64,000 bases of DNA from Amyelois transitella (Eukaryota > Arthropoda > Insecta > Lepidoptera > Pyralidae), in contig NC_083523.1 of the NCBI RefSeq assembly GCF_032362555.1, positions 4,129,501 to 4,193,500 on the forward strand, given 5' to 3'. The translations under genes and the position numbers were made by a program. The notes beneath the pieces were generated by a model, which was not told the DNA's origin, ran no database searches, and saw only the letters and a list, made by a program, of their open reading frames with translations. Shown here piece by piece: positions 1-11,625 of the stretch; positions within the stretch are counted from its first letter, which is position 1, and each line of letters starts with the position of its first letter.

Positions 1-121
1 ACCATTCAAATAGACAAATTTCACTACGATTAAATCTATGACACAATCTAAAAAAAAAGTAATTATATTTGTCACTTACAAACTTAAATTCAATGAAGGT
101 AATTTCATACGTTATACTAAC

Positions 122-3100
122 CTGGGAGTAGGCGGTTGAGATCTGGGAGTGATGGAGCGCTCGATTAGACTGGACGTGCTGCCTCGGCTCTGCAAGCTGC
201 TGCGTTTGCTGTTACTGCAGTCTGTCAAATCAATGTCAATCATACATACATACATACCATCACTTCTGTCACCCATTGGGGTAGGTTAGAGACTGTAATC
301 TATCAATATAGTAATTACATTCAACCAAACAAAATTACATTATTAAAAATTATATAATTATCCTTAGCCATCCAAAGAGGAAACGCAGCTAGTGTGATGG
401 GTACCTTTGAGCCGGGTACGATTCGGGGTGGAATTTTTGACTGACAATTATATATTACATTTAGAATGAATACCTATTTAGATTAATTGTAGAGAATAAA
501 AATTTAATTTTAATTAAGGATACTAATTATAAATTGTAAAAAGAATACTGTGAAATTTTATGATGAATTAATAAATATTGGATATAACAATATATAAAAG
601 AAAAAAAAAAAAAAAAACAAAATTACATCTATATTTGGTAGATATCTCCAGTAACTTTTGATAAGCCAAATCTTTTATCAAACGAACCGCTAAGATTTGC
701 GTTAGGGAGTTTTGAAGGCAAAAGTGAATAAAAAAGTAGGCAGGGATTGTGGCAAGCGGAGAGATAGTCTCTTTAGTATTCCTTCGGGGAAGAATCGTGA
801 TTTTATGCCTAAGAAGAGTGAATAAGACCACCTTTGACCTATTTTTTTATTGTAACAATTATAATTTATAAAACACAATAGGCGAACTTAATGTTAATAG
901 CATTATCGAAAAGTTTAAGCAGAGAACCTATGTGTGGGATAATAAATAATGCATAATAAACAAACTGTTTGATCCTTAATCAGAAATAACTCATAACATC
1001 ATTAAACTGTAAAAAATCTTGATTTTCGAAATTTGGACGATGCGCCCACGAAACCTCTAGTCAAGAAAGAAACTCAATCTTCACTCACCCATCTGCGAGT
1101 CATTAGGAAACATGATGTCTTCTCGTCTCAAATCATCGTCGCTCTCGCCGTAGTCCATGGAGCCGTTGGACGAGGCGCCCACAGTGACCACCTGACCGGC
1201 GCCAGGCATCGGGGACGACGTGTAGAAATTGCCGTCGCACATTTGAAACGACTGCTGAAATTAGACAATGTCAAAAATTTTATTAGCTCTAGTTCAAAAA
1301 GAAATGACTACCGATAAAAAAAACACTGTCGAAACTAGCACATTGTGTCCTTAGTTTCCATAAGTTTAGGACTTCTCCATTTCTTTCCGTGGATGTCGTC
1401 AGAGGCAAAGGGAAATATAGCAATTCTTAAAACCCAAGCTAAGTTGTTTTTGTATACATAATGCCCAAATTCACCAATTATCATCGTAGTGATAATTAGA
1501 CCGAACCGGGCCAAAGCCCGCGTCTTTCAGGAGTCTGATGTCTTCACTCCTACAGTCTCTTTGCCGTATCTAACACCTATAGAGTACAACAATACTGCCA
1601 ACATACCGCCACCGGCATATGCTGGACCGGCACCTGATGCATGGGCGTGTGATGCGAGCCCGCGTCTTCCAGCTCGTCAGCCCACGGCGGCTGCAGCAGC
1701 CTGATGTCTGCGCGCTTCACTTCTACAGTCTCGTTATCCATGTCTGATACCTATAAAATTATGTACAATAATATAAATAGGATATATATACAGTCAAAAC
1801 TAATTTAGGATATAGAGAAATTTTTTTTTCTTGAAATCGTTTGAAATATGTAAAATATATCAACGCCACACGCAACTGCAGAGGTAATTTGATATGCAGA
1901 CTGCTGATCATAGTATTTCTTTAATTACTCCATTAAAAAAAGAGAGAAATGTATTTTTTATGTGCAAAATTAGTAATTTCCGAACCGATTATGAACTTAC
2001 CATTCCTACTATCCTCACTGAACAGGTCGCAAAATCAACAGATACTAGGGCCTAGTTCAGATTTTTTATAATTTAAGTAAGTACACAACGGTCTATAACA
2101 CTAACGGTCGTGTATTTCGCAAATTTTGCGTAAACAATAAACTTGATTGGCCTATTTCTTAAATAAGTATTGTAAGATAATTCCCATCAAATCTTAGTTC
2201 TCTAAAACAGTTCCGAAATTCAGAGTCAGGAATATATTTTAGTAGGTACGAAGAGCAAGTTATATTTATCTGTTATTAAACATATGCGACCGTTGGTCTG
2301 GGCGATATACAAATAATAATTGTACTTAACTATCAAACTACTAAAATAATCACGCGACAATATTATTTAACTGGCTTTTACGCAGAACTTCGCACCCGTG
2401 AGAATTTCCAGAAAAAATCTTATTCCTAAAAGTATTCTATCACTGTGCACAAAATTTTTTAAAAATCGTTTTATTACTTTTTGAGTTTATTCGTTACAAA
2501 AATACACAATATTAATATTTTCTCTTTATTATTAGTATGGACAATTAAACAGATTTTTATATAAGACTCGAAGTTTTATTTGTGCCAAATATCATTGAAA
2601 CTGGCCCAGTACTTTTTACTTTTTTTGATTAGAGAAAAGAAGAAACCTCTCTTTACAGTATTATGATTTTTAAAGAAACGTAAAACTTAATTATTCATAA
2701 TATATTTATCTATCTAGCTCTAGGAATCAAACCCTGCACTACCTACTCATAGTGAACCAGCGTAACGGTTACGCTTCCAAGGTCGTACATACACATTATG
2801 TAGATTATTATAATGTAGATAGCGTGATCTCTGGAGCATAATGATGTCATGTTTCAATTAAAATCACTGACTCATCCTAACATATCCTCTCTTGTTTTCA
2901 AAATTAACAGGAAAATCATTATTTATTATAACAGATAAATAGAGAATGTGCATGTTACTTCCTTATATACTTCTTCTTTCTATAACTTTCTTGTATATTT
3001 TTAAGTTGGTATATAAATATGTTTTAATCATAGACTTGAGCCCTTCACATTTCTCTTCCATGCAGATTTGCAGAATAAATAGGCTGTGATTACCTAGAGT

Positions 3101-4753
3101 GTTTTAGTGGAACTTAACTGCTTAAGTCCATACCCCATACTAATAATTATAAAGAGCTTTTTCTAGCAACAAAAAAAACTCATAAACTACTGGACTAATA
3201 GATATGTGTAGATGTACACAAACATATTTGAGAACAAGACAAGGACAATCTGATTCTATTTATAGGCATCTGGATATCATGTGTTATTCTGATGCAAGTC
3301 AATGAAACAAATCACCAACTATAGTTTCATCTAATAATATCATACTACATTATGGCACATTATTAATTTTAAACATGTGGCACTCAATGCAATCAAATAT
3401 TCTTTTACAAAACCATCTGATTTTGTTTTTACTTTGAATAGACATAAGACCATTGAAATTCACCTAAATATTCAGATCACAGCATTGCAAATGCAAACAA
3501 TAAATAAGGTAAGTAACTGGTACACTTTATGTCTATGAGATTAGATAAAATAACTAATGGACTAACAAATACAGTGATAGTGAACTCACTTTGACACGTA
3601 TCCTTCTCGGCGCGTTCAGGACCTCAAACACGAATCCTTCAACAAACACGTTTTGCACACTTTCCCGGCTATGGTCCGTAGTCCTCACCACACAAGATGC
3701 CCCCACCAGCAGGTGCATCATTTGCGGGCTAGCATCACTGATTATATCGAACTTATTTTTACCGAAAATGTCACTGTACTCAATAGGGTCATTCTCCTGG
3801 CCATCTAGTTCCACGATCACTTTGCAGCCTTCGGCTTGACGGATCACACCGGGCACGTATAGGCCGCGTTGCTTGGCTAAGACTCTGTGGTCGCGCCATT
3901 CAGATAGGTCGATGTTTAGGTAATGGATCTGTTGTGCTTTGATTTCCTGTGGCGAAAGCTGTTGCACCACGGGGGAAGGGTGTAGAATGTGCTGGAAGTC
4001 GATCGGAGCTAAGGCCACGGCCACATTGTTTGTACAATTCCTTTCGATCTCTTCTAGTTCCGAGGGATCGAATTTTCTTTTCTTTGGGAGGTTTCTGACG
4101 GGGGCCTGCGTGGGCGGCTGGGCCGCCGGCTGTGGGGCCGCGCTGCTGCTCGCGTTCCCTGGATTCGTCGGGTTAGCCATGCTTATGTTTGGTATGGGGA
4201 TAGTCGACGACTGTGACAGGCTCACTGTGCCGACACTGCTTATCACGGAAGCCGGGATCTAAAAACAAATTGTAAGACATTAGTTCCTGTTTTGCAAATA
4301 TAAGTCTTGGTATTTTTAATAGGCAGGTGTTAGTGCGACAGTTTGCATACGTATAGGAACACCACGCCCGTTAAAACATAACTTTGCACAACAAAGTATG
4401 TAATCATAAGAATGATATCCACTAATTGTTAGGTTTTCTTCTCAATAACTATGTCTAGGGTCACTAGTGTAAAAAAAAAATTTAAGCTATTTTTACAGGT
4501 CACCTGTATCAGTACTACTGTTTTCAAAGTCACTTTCAATCTAGAACTATGTCCACTGTGAATGACAAAACGTTGACCTGCCGCATTGAATTGAAGACTT
4601 GATGAGTTCGTAGTGAAATCGTAAACAATAAACATCTGAGTATGACGTCACCTGATCGTCAATATCTGCGTGCGCGTGCGTGCGGTAGAGGGGGTGCGAA
4701 GGGACGGCGGGGGGGTGCGGGGGCGGGGCGGCGCCCGCGTGACCACGGTGCAT
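122..4753 (-). CDS. cic: capicua (long isoform), N-terminal coding exons, partial
   Basis: HMG-box transcriptional repressor acting in the nucleus downstream of RTK/ERK signalling. Coding exons, minus strand: 4753-4652, 4258-3590, 1750-1607, 1254-1089, 221-122; phases agree at every junction. Exon 2 and the start of exon 3 encode the long-isoform N-terminal Tudor-like domain (DUF4819): [22 protein letters not shown] and then [13 protein letters not shown] match the corresponding human CIC-L blocks from memory. The last exon ([10 protein letters not shown], then [11 protein letters not shown]) matches the Ser/Pro stretch that precedes the conserved KYKKGD segment in CIC. The HMG box and C1 repressor motif must lie left of position 122. 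ATG 4753 was chosen because an in-frame TAG lies two codons upstream in the same exon. Exon 2 is rich in Ala/Pro/Gln. Identity confident; first exon less so. Confidence 0.85.
700..835 (-). repeat. degenerate copy of dispersed repeat family B
   Basis: The block 'gtggcaagcggagagatagtctc' through 'cgtgattttatg' is a diverged version of the better preserved copy at about 40945-41105. It lies in the cic intron between exons 1254-1089 and 221-122. A chance reading frame across it has no recognisable protein features. Confidence 0.55.
1751..3589. other. cic intron, no gene seen
   Basis: AT-rich intron between cic exons 2 and 3. I see no long ORF, RNA gene or full transposon in it. Confidence 0.6.
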
Positions 4754-4795
4754 CACCGCCACCCGCTACCACTGGTCACTCATGGCCTTCGGTGC
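4652..4795 (-). promoter_or_regulatory. cic: cic 5' coding exon with short uORF
   Basis: This GC-rich exon is bounded by an acceptor (pyrimidine tract then CCCCAG) and a donor CAG|GTGACG. An ATG at 4783-4781 opens a five-codon uORF (MSDQW, stop TAG ending at 4766) just before the main ATG at 4753. The 3' part reads a His/Pro/Ala-rich peptide in phase with the next exon. A preceding non-coding exon must exist because the exon starts with an acceptor; it was not located. Confidence 0.5.
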
Positions 4796-5289
4796 CTGGG
4801 GATAAAAAAAAAAGAATTTGTAATCATTACTGATTTACCTGTTTTTTTACAGGACGAAGTCGACCTCATTTCAACGATTTTAAAATTATGTTTACGATAG
4901 TATCTTCCAATTCTTACAAGTTCATAAGCCCTAGATAATGCATAGAGCCAAGAAACCCTTTTGATTTGAAATAGAATGATTCACAGAGCCGTAGATAAAA
5001 ATGTGTACTGCATATAGCCAAGAAGCCTCTAAAGGCAATTGTCGCGTGTAGCCCGAAAAAAAAAACGCCGCCTTCTGCCAGCAACCGACAAACCTACTTC
5101 GGTGCGTCATCTTTTGTCCAATGTAAAAGGCAGTCTAATAATTTTACTAAAATCAGATTGCCAATTCAAAATCATAGACTGATAATAAATAAAAATTATA
5201 ATTAATATACTTTTTAAGTAGAATACGACACATAAACAATATTGATAAGGAAAAGTATACAGGAGATATTATTTCATCATACAAATTGT

Positions 5290-5565
5290 GAGATTCCTAC
5301 ATACATGCATCACATCTCCTCACGAAGTAGACAGAGCTAACGGTGTCGAAAAGACTGAAATGCCACGTTTAGCTGAATGTCGTTATGACAGAACATAGAA
5401 ATCAGATTAGCTTGGAAAGTTTAACTTGAGTTGAAATTATAAGCGAAGAGATACCAACCTGTCACTATTTGAATCTCATTTTCATCCTTGACCTTTAACG
5501 AGACTGTTGGCTCTGCCAACCCCGAAAGGTATAAAAACGTGACAATAAATACATACATACATAAA
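5290..5565. repeat. diverged dispersed repeat family A (fold-back remnants)
   Basis: The left part (gaagtagacagagc, gtcgaaaagactg, cacgttt) resembles family A in the plus sense. The right part (ctgtcactatttgaatctca, then gactgttggctctg and a (CATA)n tail) is the same family inverted. The whole 4796-6306 interval otherwise shows no gene. Confidence 0.6.
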
Positions 5566-6306
5566 TAGTTTTAATATAAGATTTTAGTACCTAATTTTTT
5601 ATTCATTTCGAATCAAGTGTATCCATCATTGCAGATAATACAAACAGTGTTGAGCATGACGCACACAAACATGAATGACGATCTTTACATTGATGATAGC
5701 GTCCTTTACGAGTGTGCTCGTACGCAAGTACTTAATTACAACGTGAATGGTAAACTGAAGGTGTATTTCTTTGATTGGATTGAAGATAGAACGTTTAGCT
5801 GGTACTATTATTATATTTCTTAACCTTACCTACTAAGTTCCCAGCGAACTATGAAAATCGTAAATTAATTCGGAATTCGATTACATTATGACTCCGGGTT
5901 CTTCTGGGTTTAGGTAAAGGACGCAACAAATCTGAATCCCAATTCTATCATTGAGCCATCCAGCTAAACAGCTTCGAGTTAAATGTAGCTTTTAAGTGGA
6001 ACAGTCTATGTATATGTACGAGTATATCCCGTACAATACAATAACTCTTATTACAGGTCTCAGATCTCTTCCAGGTAATCTTAGAATTATGGAAACCATT
6101 ACGTCTTCCCTTATAAGGGATAAAATCGTGATATAATGTTTACGACTCTCATTCATTTTCATCCAGGCGTTTTGTTCCAGTTTTCGCTAAGCCCTGCCCA
6201 AGGAAGACTCGCGGCCCGCTCCCGATCTAGAAATGAGAAGGTTAGATAACAACAGTAGAGCGTCTGACCTTCTAGACCTTATTTACAGTCACTATGACTT
6301 GACATA

Positions 6307-7625
6307 CATTCAGTCAGAAAAGTATCGGGAATGGATTATTTATTTATGGTTCCAAATTCAAATTTTTGTTTTTTTTTGTTGTTGTTAGATTGGCACAACT
6401 GTTTTCCATTTTGGCGCGGAGTTTGAGTTGCATCTGTTGTTTACATTAAATACAGTGCTATTTTTAGTTATATCATATCTAGTGTGTATTGCTAATTTCA
6501 TAATGGATAAAAACATCGAACAAAGAGTTTGTCTTAAATTTTGCATTGCCAATGGAATATCGTGTTCGGAGTCACTGAAAATGTTACAGAAGGCTTACGG
6601 TGAATCGATTTTATCAAAAACTCGTGCTTATGAGTGGTACAAAGCGTTCAAAAGCGGTCGAGATGTGATGGAAGATTTGCCTCGCTCTGGTAGGCCATCA
6701 ACGTCTGCAACTGAAGTTAACATCGCAAAAGTGAAGGAAATAGTGACTGAAAATCCTCATTCAACTTTGAGAGAGATAGCCACCGAACTTTCTGTATCTC
6801 ACGAGTCGATCCGTACCATTTTAACTAATAATTTGGGTATGAAACATGTTGCCGCTCGGCTAGTCCCAAAAGACCTGAATTTTTTTCAAAAACTCAATCG
6901 CATGAGAGTCGCTGAGGACATGCTAGAACGAGTCAATTCCGACCCAACATTCATGAAACGCATTGTTACTGGTGACGAGACGTGGGTTTACGAGTTTAAC
7001 ATGCAAACTAGTCAACAAGCTTCGGAGTGGCGCCTTCCAACTGAACCGAAACCGAAAAAACCACGCCAAAGTCGTTCAAAAGTCAAAGTCATGTTGACTG
7101 TTTTCTTTGACTATCGCGGTGTTGTGCACTCGGAATTCTTGCCGGAAGGTCAAACGGTAAATAAGGAATATTATTTGAGTGTTATGCGGCGTTTAAGAGA
7201 GCAAATCCGACGAAAAAGGCCAGATTTGTGGAAAGAAAATTCTTGGATTTTGCACCATGATAATGCACCTTCGCACAAGGCCATCATTGTGAACGAATTT
7301 TTAACCAAACACTCAACAAATACCATCGAGCAACCACCATATTCACCAGATATGGCTCCAGCCGACTTTTTTCTTTTTCCTAAACCCAAATTACCACTTC
7401 GTGGCACCCGTTTTCAATCGGTAGAAGACATAAAAGAGAATTCGCGGCGAGAACTGACCTCAATTCCGGAAACAGCGTTTAAAAAATGTTTTGATGATTG
7501 GATTATTCGTTGGCGTAAGTGTATCGTTTCTAAAGGAGCATATTTTGAAGGTGATAAAATAAATTTGGATGAATAACAAACAGTTTGTGTATTATTGATC
7601 TTTTCCCGCTACTTTCTTGACAGAG
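6307..7625 (+). mobile_element. full-length mariner element
   Basis: A 1319-bp unit flanked by TA on both sides (6305-6306 and 7626-7627). The imperfect terminal inverted repeats read CAGTCAGAAAAGTATCGGG at the left and CTGTCAAGAAAGTAGCGGG inverted at the right. It carries one uninterrupted transposase frame. Size, TA target and TIR position fit the mariner family of the Tc1/mariner superfamily. Confidence 0.92.
6503..7576 (+). CDS. mariner transposase, DD34D
   Basis: Cut-and-paste transposase, 357 aa from ATG 6503, the usual mariner length; an in-frame ATG at 6428 would add a hydrophobic stretch with no family counterpart. The N-terminal half carries paired helix-turn-helix DNA-binding regions (about residues 1-110). 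The catalytic triad is complete: D158 in VTGDETW, D253 in HHDNAPSH and D288 in YSPDMAPAD, with 34 residues between the last two. The linker motif usually written WVPHEL reads LVPKDL here, and PKPKLPLRG follows the third Asp block. No stops or frameshifts, so it is either recent or still capable of activity; the altered linker motif may argue against full activity. Confidence 0.93.
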   Translation: MDKNIEQRVCLKFCIANGISCSESLKMLQKAYGESILSKTRAYEWYKAFKSGRDVMEDLPRSGRPSTSATEVNIAKVKEIVTENPHSTLREIATELSVSHESIRTILTNNLGMKHVAARLVPKDLNFFQKLNRMRVAEDMLERVNSDPTFMKRIVTGDETWVYEFNMQTSQQASEWRLPTEPKPKKPRQSRSKVKVMLTVFFDYRGVVHSEFLPEGQTVNKEYYLSVMRRLREQIRRKRPDLWKENSWILHHDNAPSHKAIIVNEFLTKHSTNTIEQPPYSPDMAPADFFLFPKPKLPLRGTRFQSVEDIKENSRRELTSIPETAFKKCFDDWIIRWRKCIVSKGAYFEGDKINLDE

Positions 7626-8659
7626 TAGTATTTATGTATATGTATGGCATATTTATACTTCATTTAAGTATATTCAGCTATCTAGCTACATCTTGGCGAG
7701 TCGACAGGATTCCAAAGATAGTTAAATTTTCCCACTATATTATTCTGCCATATTAAGCCTCGTTGGTACTACTGTCTGTATCAGGTCTTCGCGGATATCT
7801 CAGCCATCTAGCTGAACTAGATCTTTAAGTCATTTCGGTTTTGGCTAATCCGTAATTAATAAGGACGTGATCTTGAACCGTTAACTTCCTTTTGACACGC
7901 ACGAATTAGGTATACCGTTTAAACATTTAGCTTTATCTGGAAATTCATGCTCTTATCTGTTTCATAACAACTTTGGTTCTCGACTGCCATATTATGGTAA
8001 TTATTTTCGAAACTAACTTTGCTCTTTTCTTTTGTCAAAGTCTAAACTACGATCGTATTATTCAAATCTTTGTGACGCGAGACGCACTATGGAGTCCCGA
8101 AACTAAACCATTGTTACGAGTTTTTTTTTCGACATACCTACCTACTTACGAATATTTTTTGTATACACTGGACTTGAAAAAAAAAGAAGTGTTTGCGACC
8201 GAAAAGAGACAAAACATTGGCTAAAAATTAATAAAGTGATTTCCATAAAGGCCATCAATAACAAGTTCATTATCTAAATAACGCCTAAACTAGAGCTAGC
8301 AATAAAGTGAAGCGATTCTCCTAAACCAGTTATTCAAGTAACAAAAAACTTCAAAACTGATGAGTAATACCTTGATGATGTCTTCGAGAGAATACTAGTG
8401 TTGTAACTTGTATGAAATAGATATATGTAGGTATATTTAGTGAAACGTAATGTATTGTAGAATTTATTTACATCACTTTTGTTTCCTCCGCTCCATTCCG
8501 TGACTCATTGATAGGTATTAACTATTTATCTTGGCGATAAATGTAATTGTGTTGTTTCGTATTCAAATATAACATTTCAGTTTAATAGCTCAAACTCCTG
8601 GAATTTGTTATGTCAAAATGACACTGGAAGTTGCAATTGTGTATTGAATTCAACTTGAT
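7626..8659. other. gene-less stretch
   Basis: AT-rich DNA right of the mariner with weak echoes of family A near 7800 (gccatctagctgaac). Short ORFs here show no recognisable protein features. Confidence 0.5.
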
Positions 8660-8795
8660 TTATACATACATACATACATACATATAATCACGTCTATATC
8701 CCTTGCGGGGTAGACAGAGCCAACAGTCCTGAGCGGACTGATAGGCCACGTTCAGCTATTTGGCTTTAAGATAGAATTGAGATTCAAATAGTGTT
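8660..8795 (+). repeat. dispersed repeat family A, half copy
   Basis: Starts in an (ATAC)n run and continues with cacgtctatatcccttgc, ggggtagacagagccaacag, ccacgttcagctatttggct and gagattcaaatagtg. The same ordered blocks recur at least ten times in this window in both orientations. Confidence 0.85.
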
Positions 8796-9394
8796 GATTT
8801 ATATGTGGAATTTATATGTATATCTCTTTTTCTTCCTCGTTGTCTTTGAAGCTGCAAAGATCGGCGATAGAATGTAGCTTTCTTTACATGCTATTAAAAG
8901 ATGCAAAGTTCATACGGTTGTTTGAGTTGACACCGGAGCTTGGGAATGTACTATGACGCATTACAAGCCCATTTTGACGGAGATGGAATGGTCCTATTCT
9001 AATCTGGTGGTCACAAATTCGTGCTCCCCATGATCAAAGGACAAAAGCACTAGTGCGTTTGTTAATACTAGCATTATAAGTTCCCAAGGGCAGTAAGGTC
9101 CGGACCATTTATTCACAAACCTTGACAAGGCGTAAAAAAAAGATATAAAAAGAGAGGGATGATAAAGCATATGACTTATTAAGCTTCGTAAATCCAGGCA
9201 GGCAAAGCCAAGGATACGACTCGAAAAAAGTTTACTTAGAGCAAGTATCACTTTAATGCTAAGCTTAAATGCCATCAAATCTACAGCAGACCCCGAGCAT
9301 TTGATGCTGATGACGCAATCGGTAATACGCTACGAGAGAGAGACGATATCAGCAAAAACTTGTCGTAACTTGAACGCATGATTTATTAGTATTG

Positions 9395-9480
9395 GGGTGT
9401 CTCTCTAATCTTTGCGCATTCCCGGTTGTACCCTCCGCCAAAGTGCTTCGGGGCTTGAGGTCCGCTTCCTACATTTTTAC
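9395..9480 (+). repeat. dispersed repeat family E
   Basis: The block around 'gcattcccggttgtaccctcc' followed by 'aagtgcttcggggc' is repeated with substitutions at about 23920-23985 in the ZDHHC intron. No coding potential. Confidence 0.6.
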
Positions 9481-10375
9481 TTTAACAGTTAAATAACTTC
9501 TGCAGATGACATCGTTACCCTATGTAATTTAATTGTACTTATTCTTGTTTCCAAAAATCTTTTAACCTTTGGTTGTGTATGGGATATCCCGAAATTCCCA
9601 CAATCACGCTGGCAGATCTGCGTGCATAATCTAGTCAATGATATAACATTTTTCTTTAGCCACAAAGGCGTTGACGGTAAGTTCTATTTCGAGTAAACGC
9701 TAATTTAAAGTGGATTTAGCTCGGATCAATAACCTGTGCTTAGAGGTCTCTTTTGTTTAATTTTTTTATGCAAACCAACAGAATTTTATCTAGATATTTT
9801 ATTTACTTTCAGGTGCGCAACTTCTGGGAACTGTTGTGTAATAAAATATCTGCTGCCGTTTCAAACAGAATAATTTTTAACAGACTTTGATCGCAGGTTG
9901 AAAACATCGAAAGCATGACAAGGCTTGCTTTAGAAAAAAAGAAAAGAAGATGCCATCACAAATCTTCCCGGGGTTTTGCAAATAAAAAAATACATACCTA
10001 CCTACTAAGAAAAAGTTTATTATCTAAGTAGATATAAAAATAGGTTCTTGGCAGAAGGTCAACTAGGTTGCTTGGTGTGTTTTCCTGAAACCTGATTCGA
10101 TTCATAAAGACCTACGTAACCTATTACACATGATAAAATAACCGTATACTATAACAAAGGAGATAGATTTTTTAAAATTCCAGGAAATTGATAAATATTT
10201 ATAATTGGTTGTTACAATAGACATACTTCTAAGAACGGAGACAACAAAAACAAATGGTTAGCCATCTAGGTAGTTTGGTTTTCTAAAATTGATGCCAGTT
10301 ACAGTTAATTTCACTTGTTATGACTACTGTAGCCTGAATATGTGATTAACAAATATTTAAAACTAGCTTTTTTTG

Positions 10376-10735
10376 CCGTGTGGTTCCCAGCACCAATACA
10401 AAAAAGAATAGGACCACTCCATCTCTTTCCCATGGATGTTGTGAAAGGCGACTAAGGGATAGGCTTACAAACTTGGGATTCTTTTTAAGGCGATGGGCTA
10501 GCAACCTGTCACTATTTGAATCTCAATTCTATCATTAAGCCAAATAGCTGAACGTGGCCATTCAGTATATAGCCCGCAAGGGATATAGACGTGACCATAT
10601 GTACATACATATATACATACATATGGTCACGTCTATATCCCTTGCGGGGAAGACTTGGCCAACAGTCTTCAAAAGACTGAATGGCCACGTTCAGCTATTT
10701 GGCTTAATGATAGAATTGAGATTCAAAAAACCTTT
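10376..10735. repeat. two family A copies head to head, forming a fold-back
   Basis: From 10376 a nearly complete copy reads inverted (gtggttcccagcaccaatac to gggatatagacgtgaccata). It meets a second copy reading forward from about 10618 (tatggtcacgtctatatccc to gaattgagattcaaa). The two share more than 100 bp as inverted arms, so a single strand could fold on itself. A similar pair lies at 50960-51195. Confidence 0.85.
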
Positions 10736-11495
10736 GAAGACGGAGCCGCGTCTACAAAGGTTTTTCGGAAATCCCACGTGATCTTTAGTATTTACTGGGA
10801 TGAAATGTATTCTATGTCCTTCTCCAGACTTCTACGCGAAATTTCAAGAATATTGGTTCAGTAGTTAACACGTGACAACGTAACAAACAAACGAACTTAC
10901 TTTAGGATCATAAGGATAAAAACGGGCCAAGTGAGTTATTTGGTTAGATTTAAAGAGTTGTTGAAATTTTATTTATAAGTTATTTGGATTCCTGCTTGAC
11001 ATCAACCCTAGTTCTTAATTTGAATTACCCAGTCAAGATTAAAAATCTATTCTATGATATAAGTTTCTGTATTATTTTAATATACCTACTTCTTCTTCTT
11101 AACCTTCATCAATCAAATATAAAATATTTGATTTGCCTTCTTCCACTATGTACTATTTTGGGTAGTAAGTGCCATTTATACACAACTTCTCGAAAGTTAA
11201 AAGAGTGACATACAAGTATAATTACTGGTATCATATTAGTTTTTTCTTCATAAATCAGCTTAAATACCTTTATTATAAAAATTCCTTTAATATACATAGG
11301 AAGTTGTAAACATAACATTAATGCAGAATCTATATCTGCCATACCTATAATACTAACATACACAAATGTTTGTATAACACCTTTAACCTAATCTAGTCCA
11401 AAATAAGATAAGTGGCCAATAATATTATCATATTGCTTATAAAATTTTCCACTCCAATACAATTTAAAGTTATAATGTATAGGTACCTAGGTAGG
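10736..11495. other. gene-less stretch
   Basis: Begins with a segment resembling widespread insect repeats (acgcgaaatttcaagaatat region); otherwise AT-rich with only chance ORFs. Confidence 0.5.
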
Positions 11496-11499
11496 AGTA

Positions 11500-11625
11500 G
11501 CTTTGTGTAAAAACCTGACTCACACAATCCAGGATCCAAGGTCATTATGGTCAAAGGCGTAGTACCCCAGGCTACTCTCCCGAGTGATGAGGATGCAACC
11601 AAAGTAAAAGCCAGGAGGAAGAAGT
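11500..11625. repeat. dispersed repeat family D
   Basis: The 'atggtcaaaggcg' block followed by 'gatgaggatgcaac' is shared, diverged, with 51475-51565 and 54555-54655. Confidence 0.5.

Noticed and set aside
568-831. 87-codon minus-strand ORF
   Set aside because: Low-complexity Phe run from a poly-A tract plus a decayed family B repeat.
3591-4262. Two plus-strand open frames over cic exon 2
   Set aside because: They are antisense readings of the cic exon, with Cys/Ser/Phe-rich composition and no domain.
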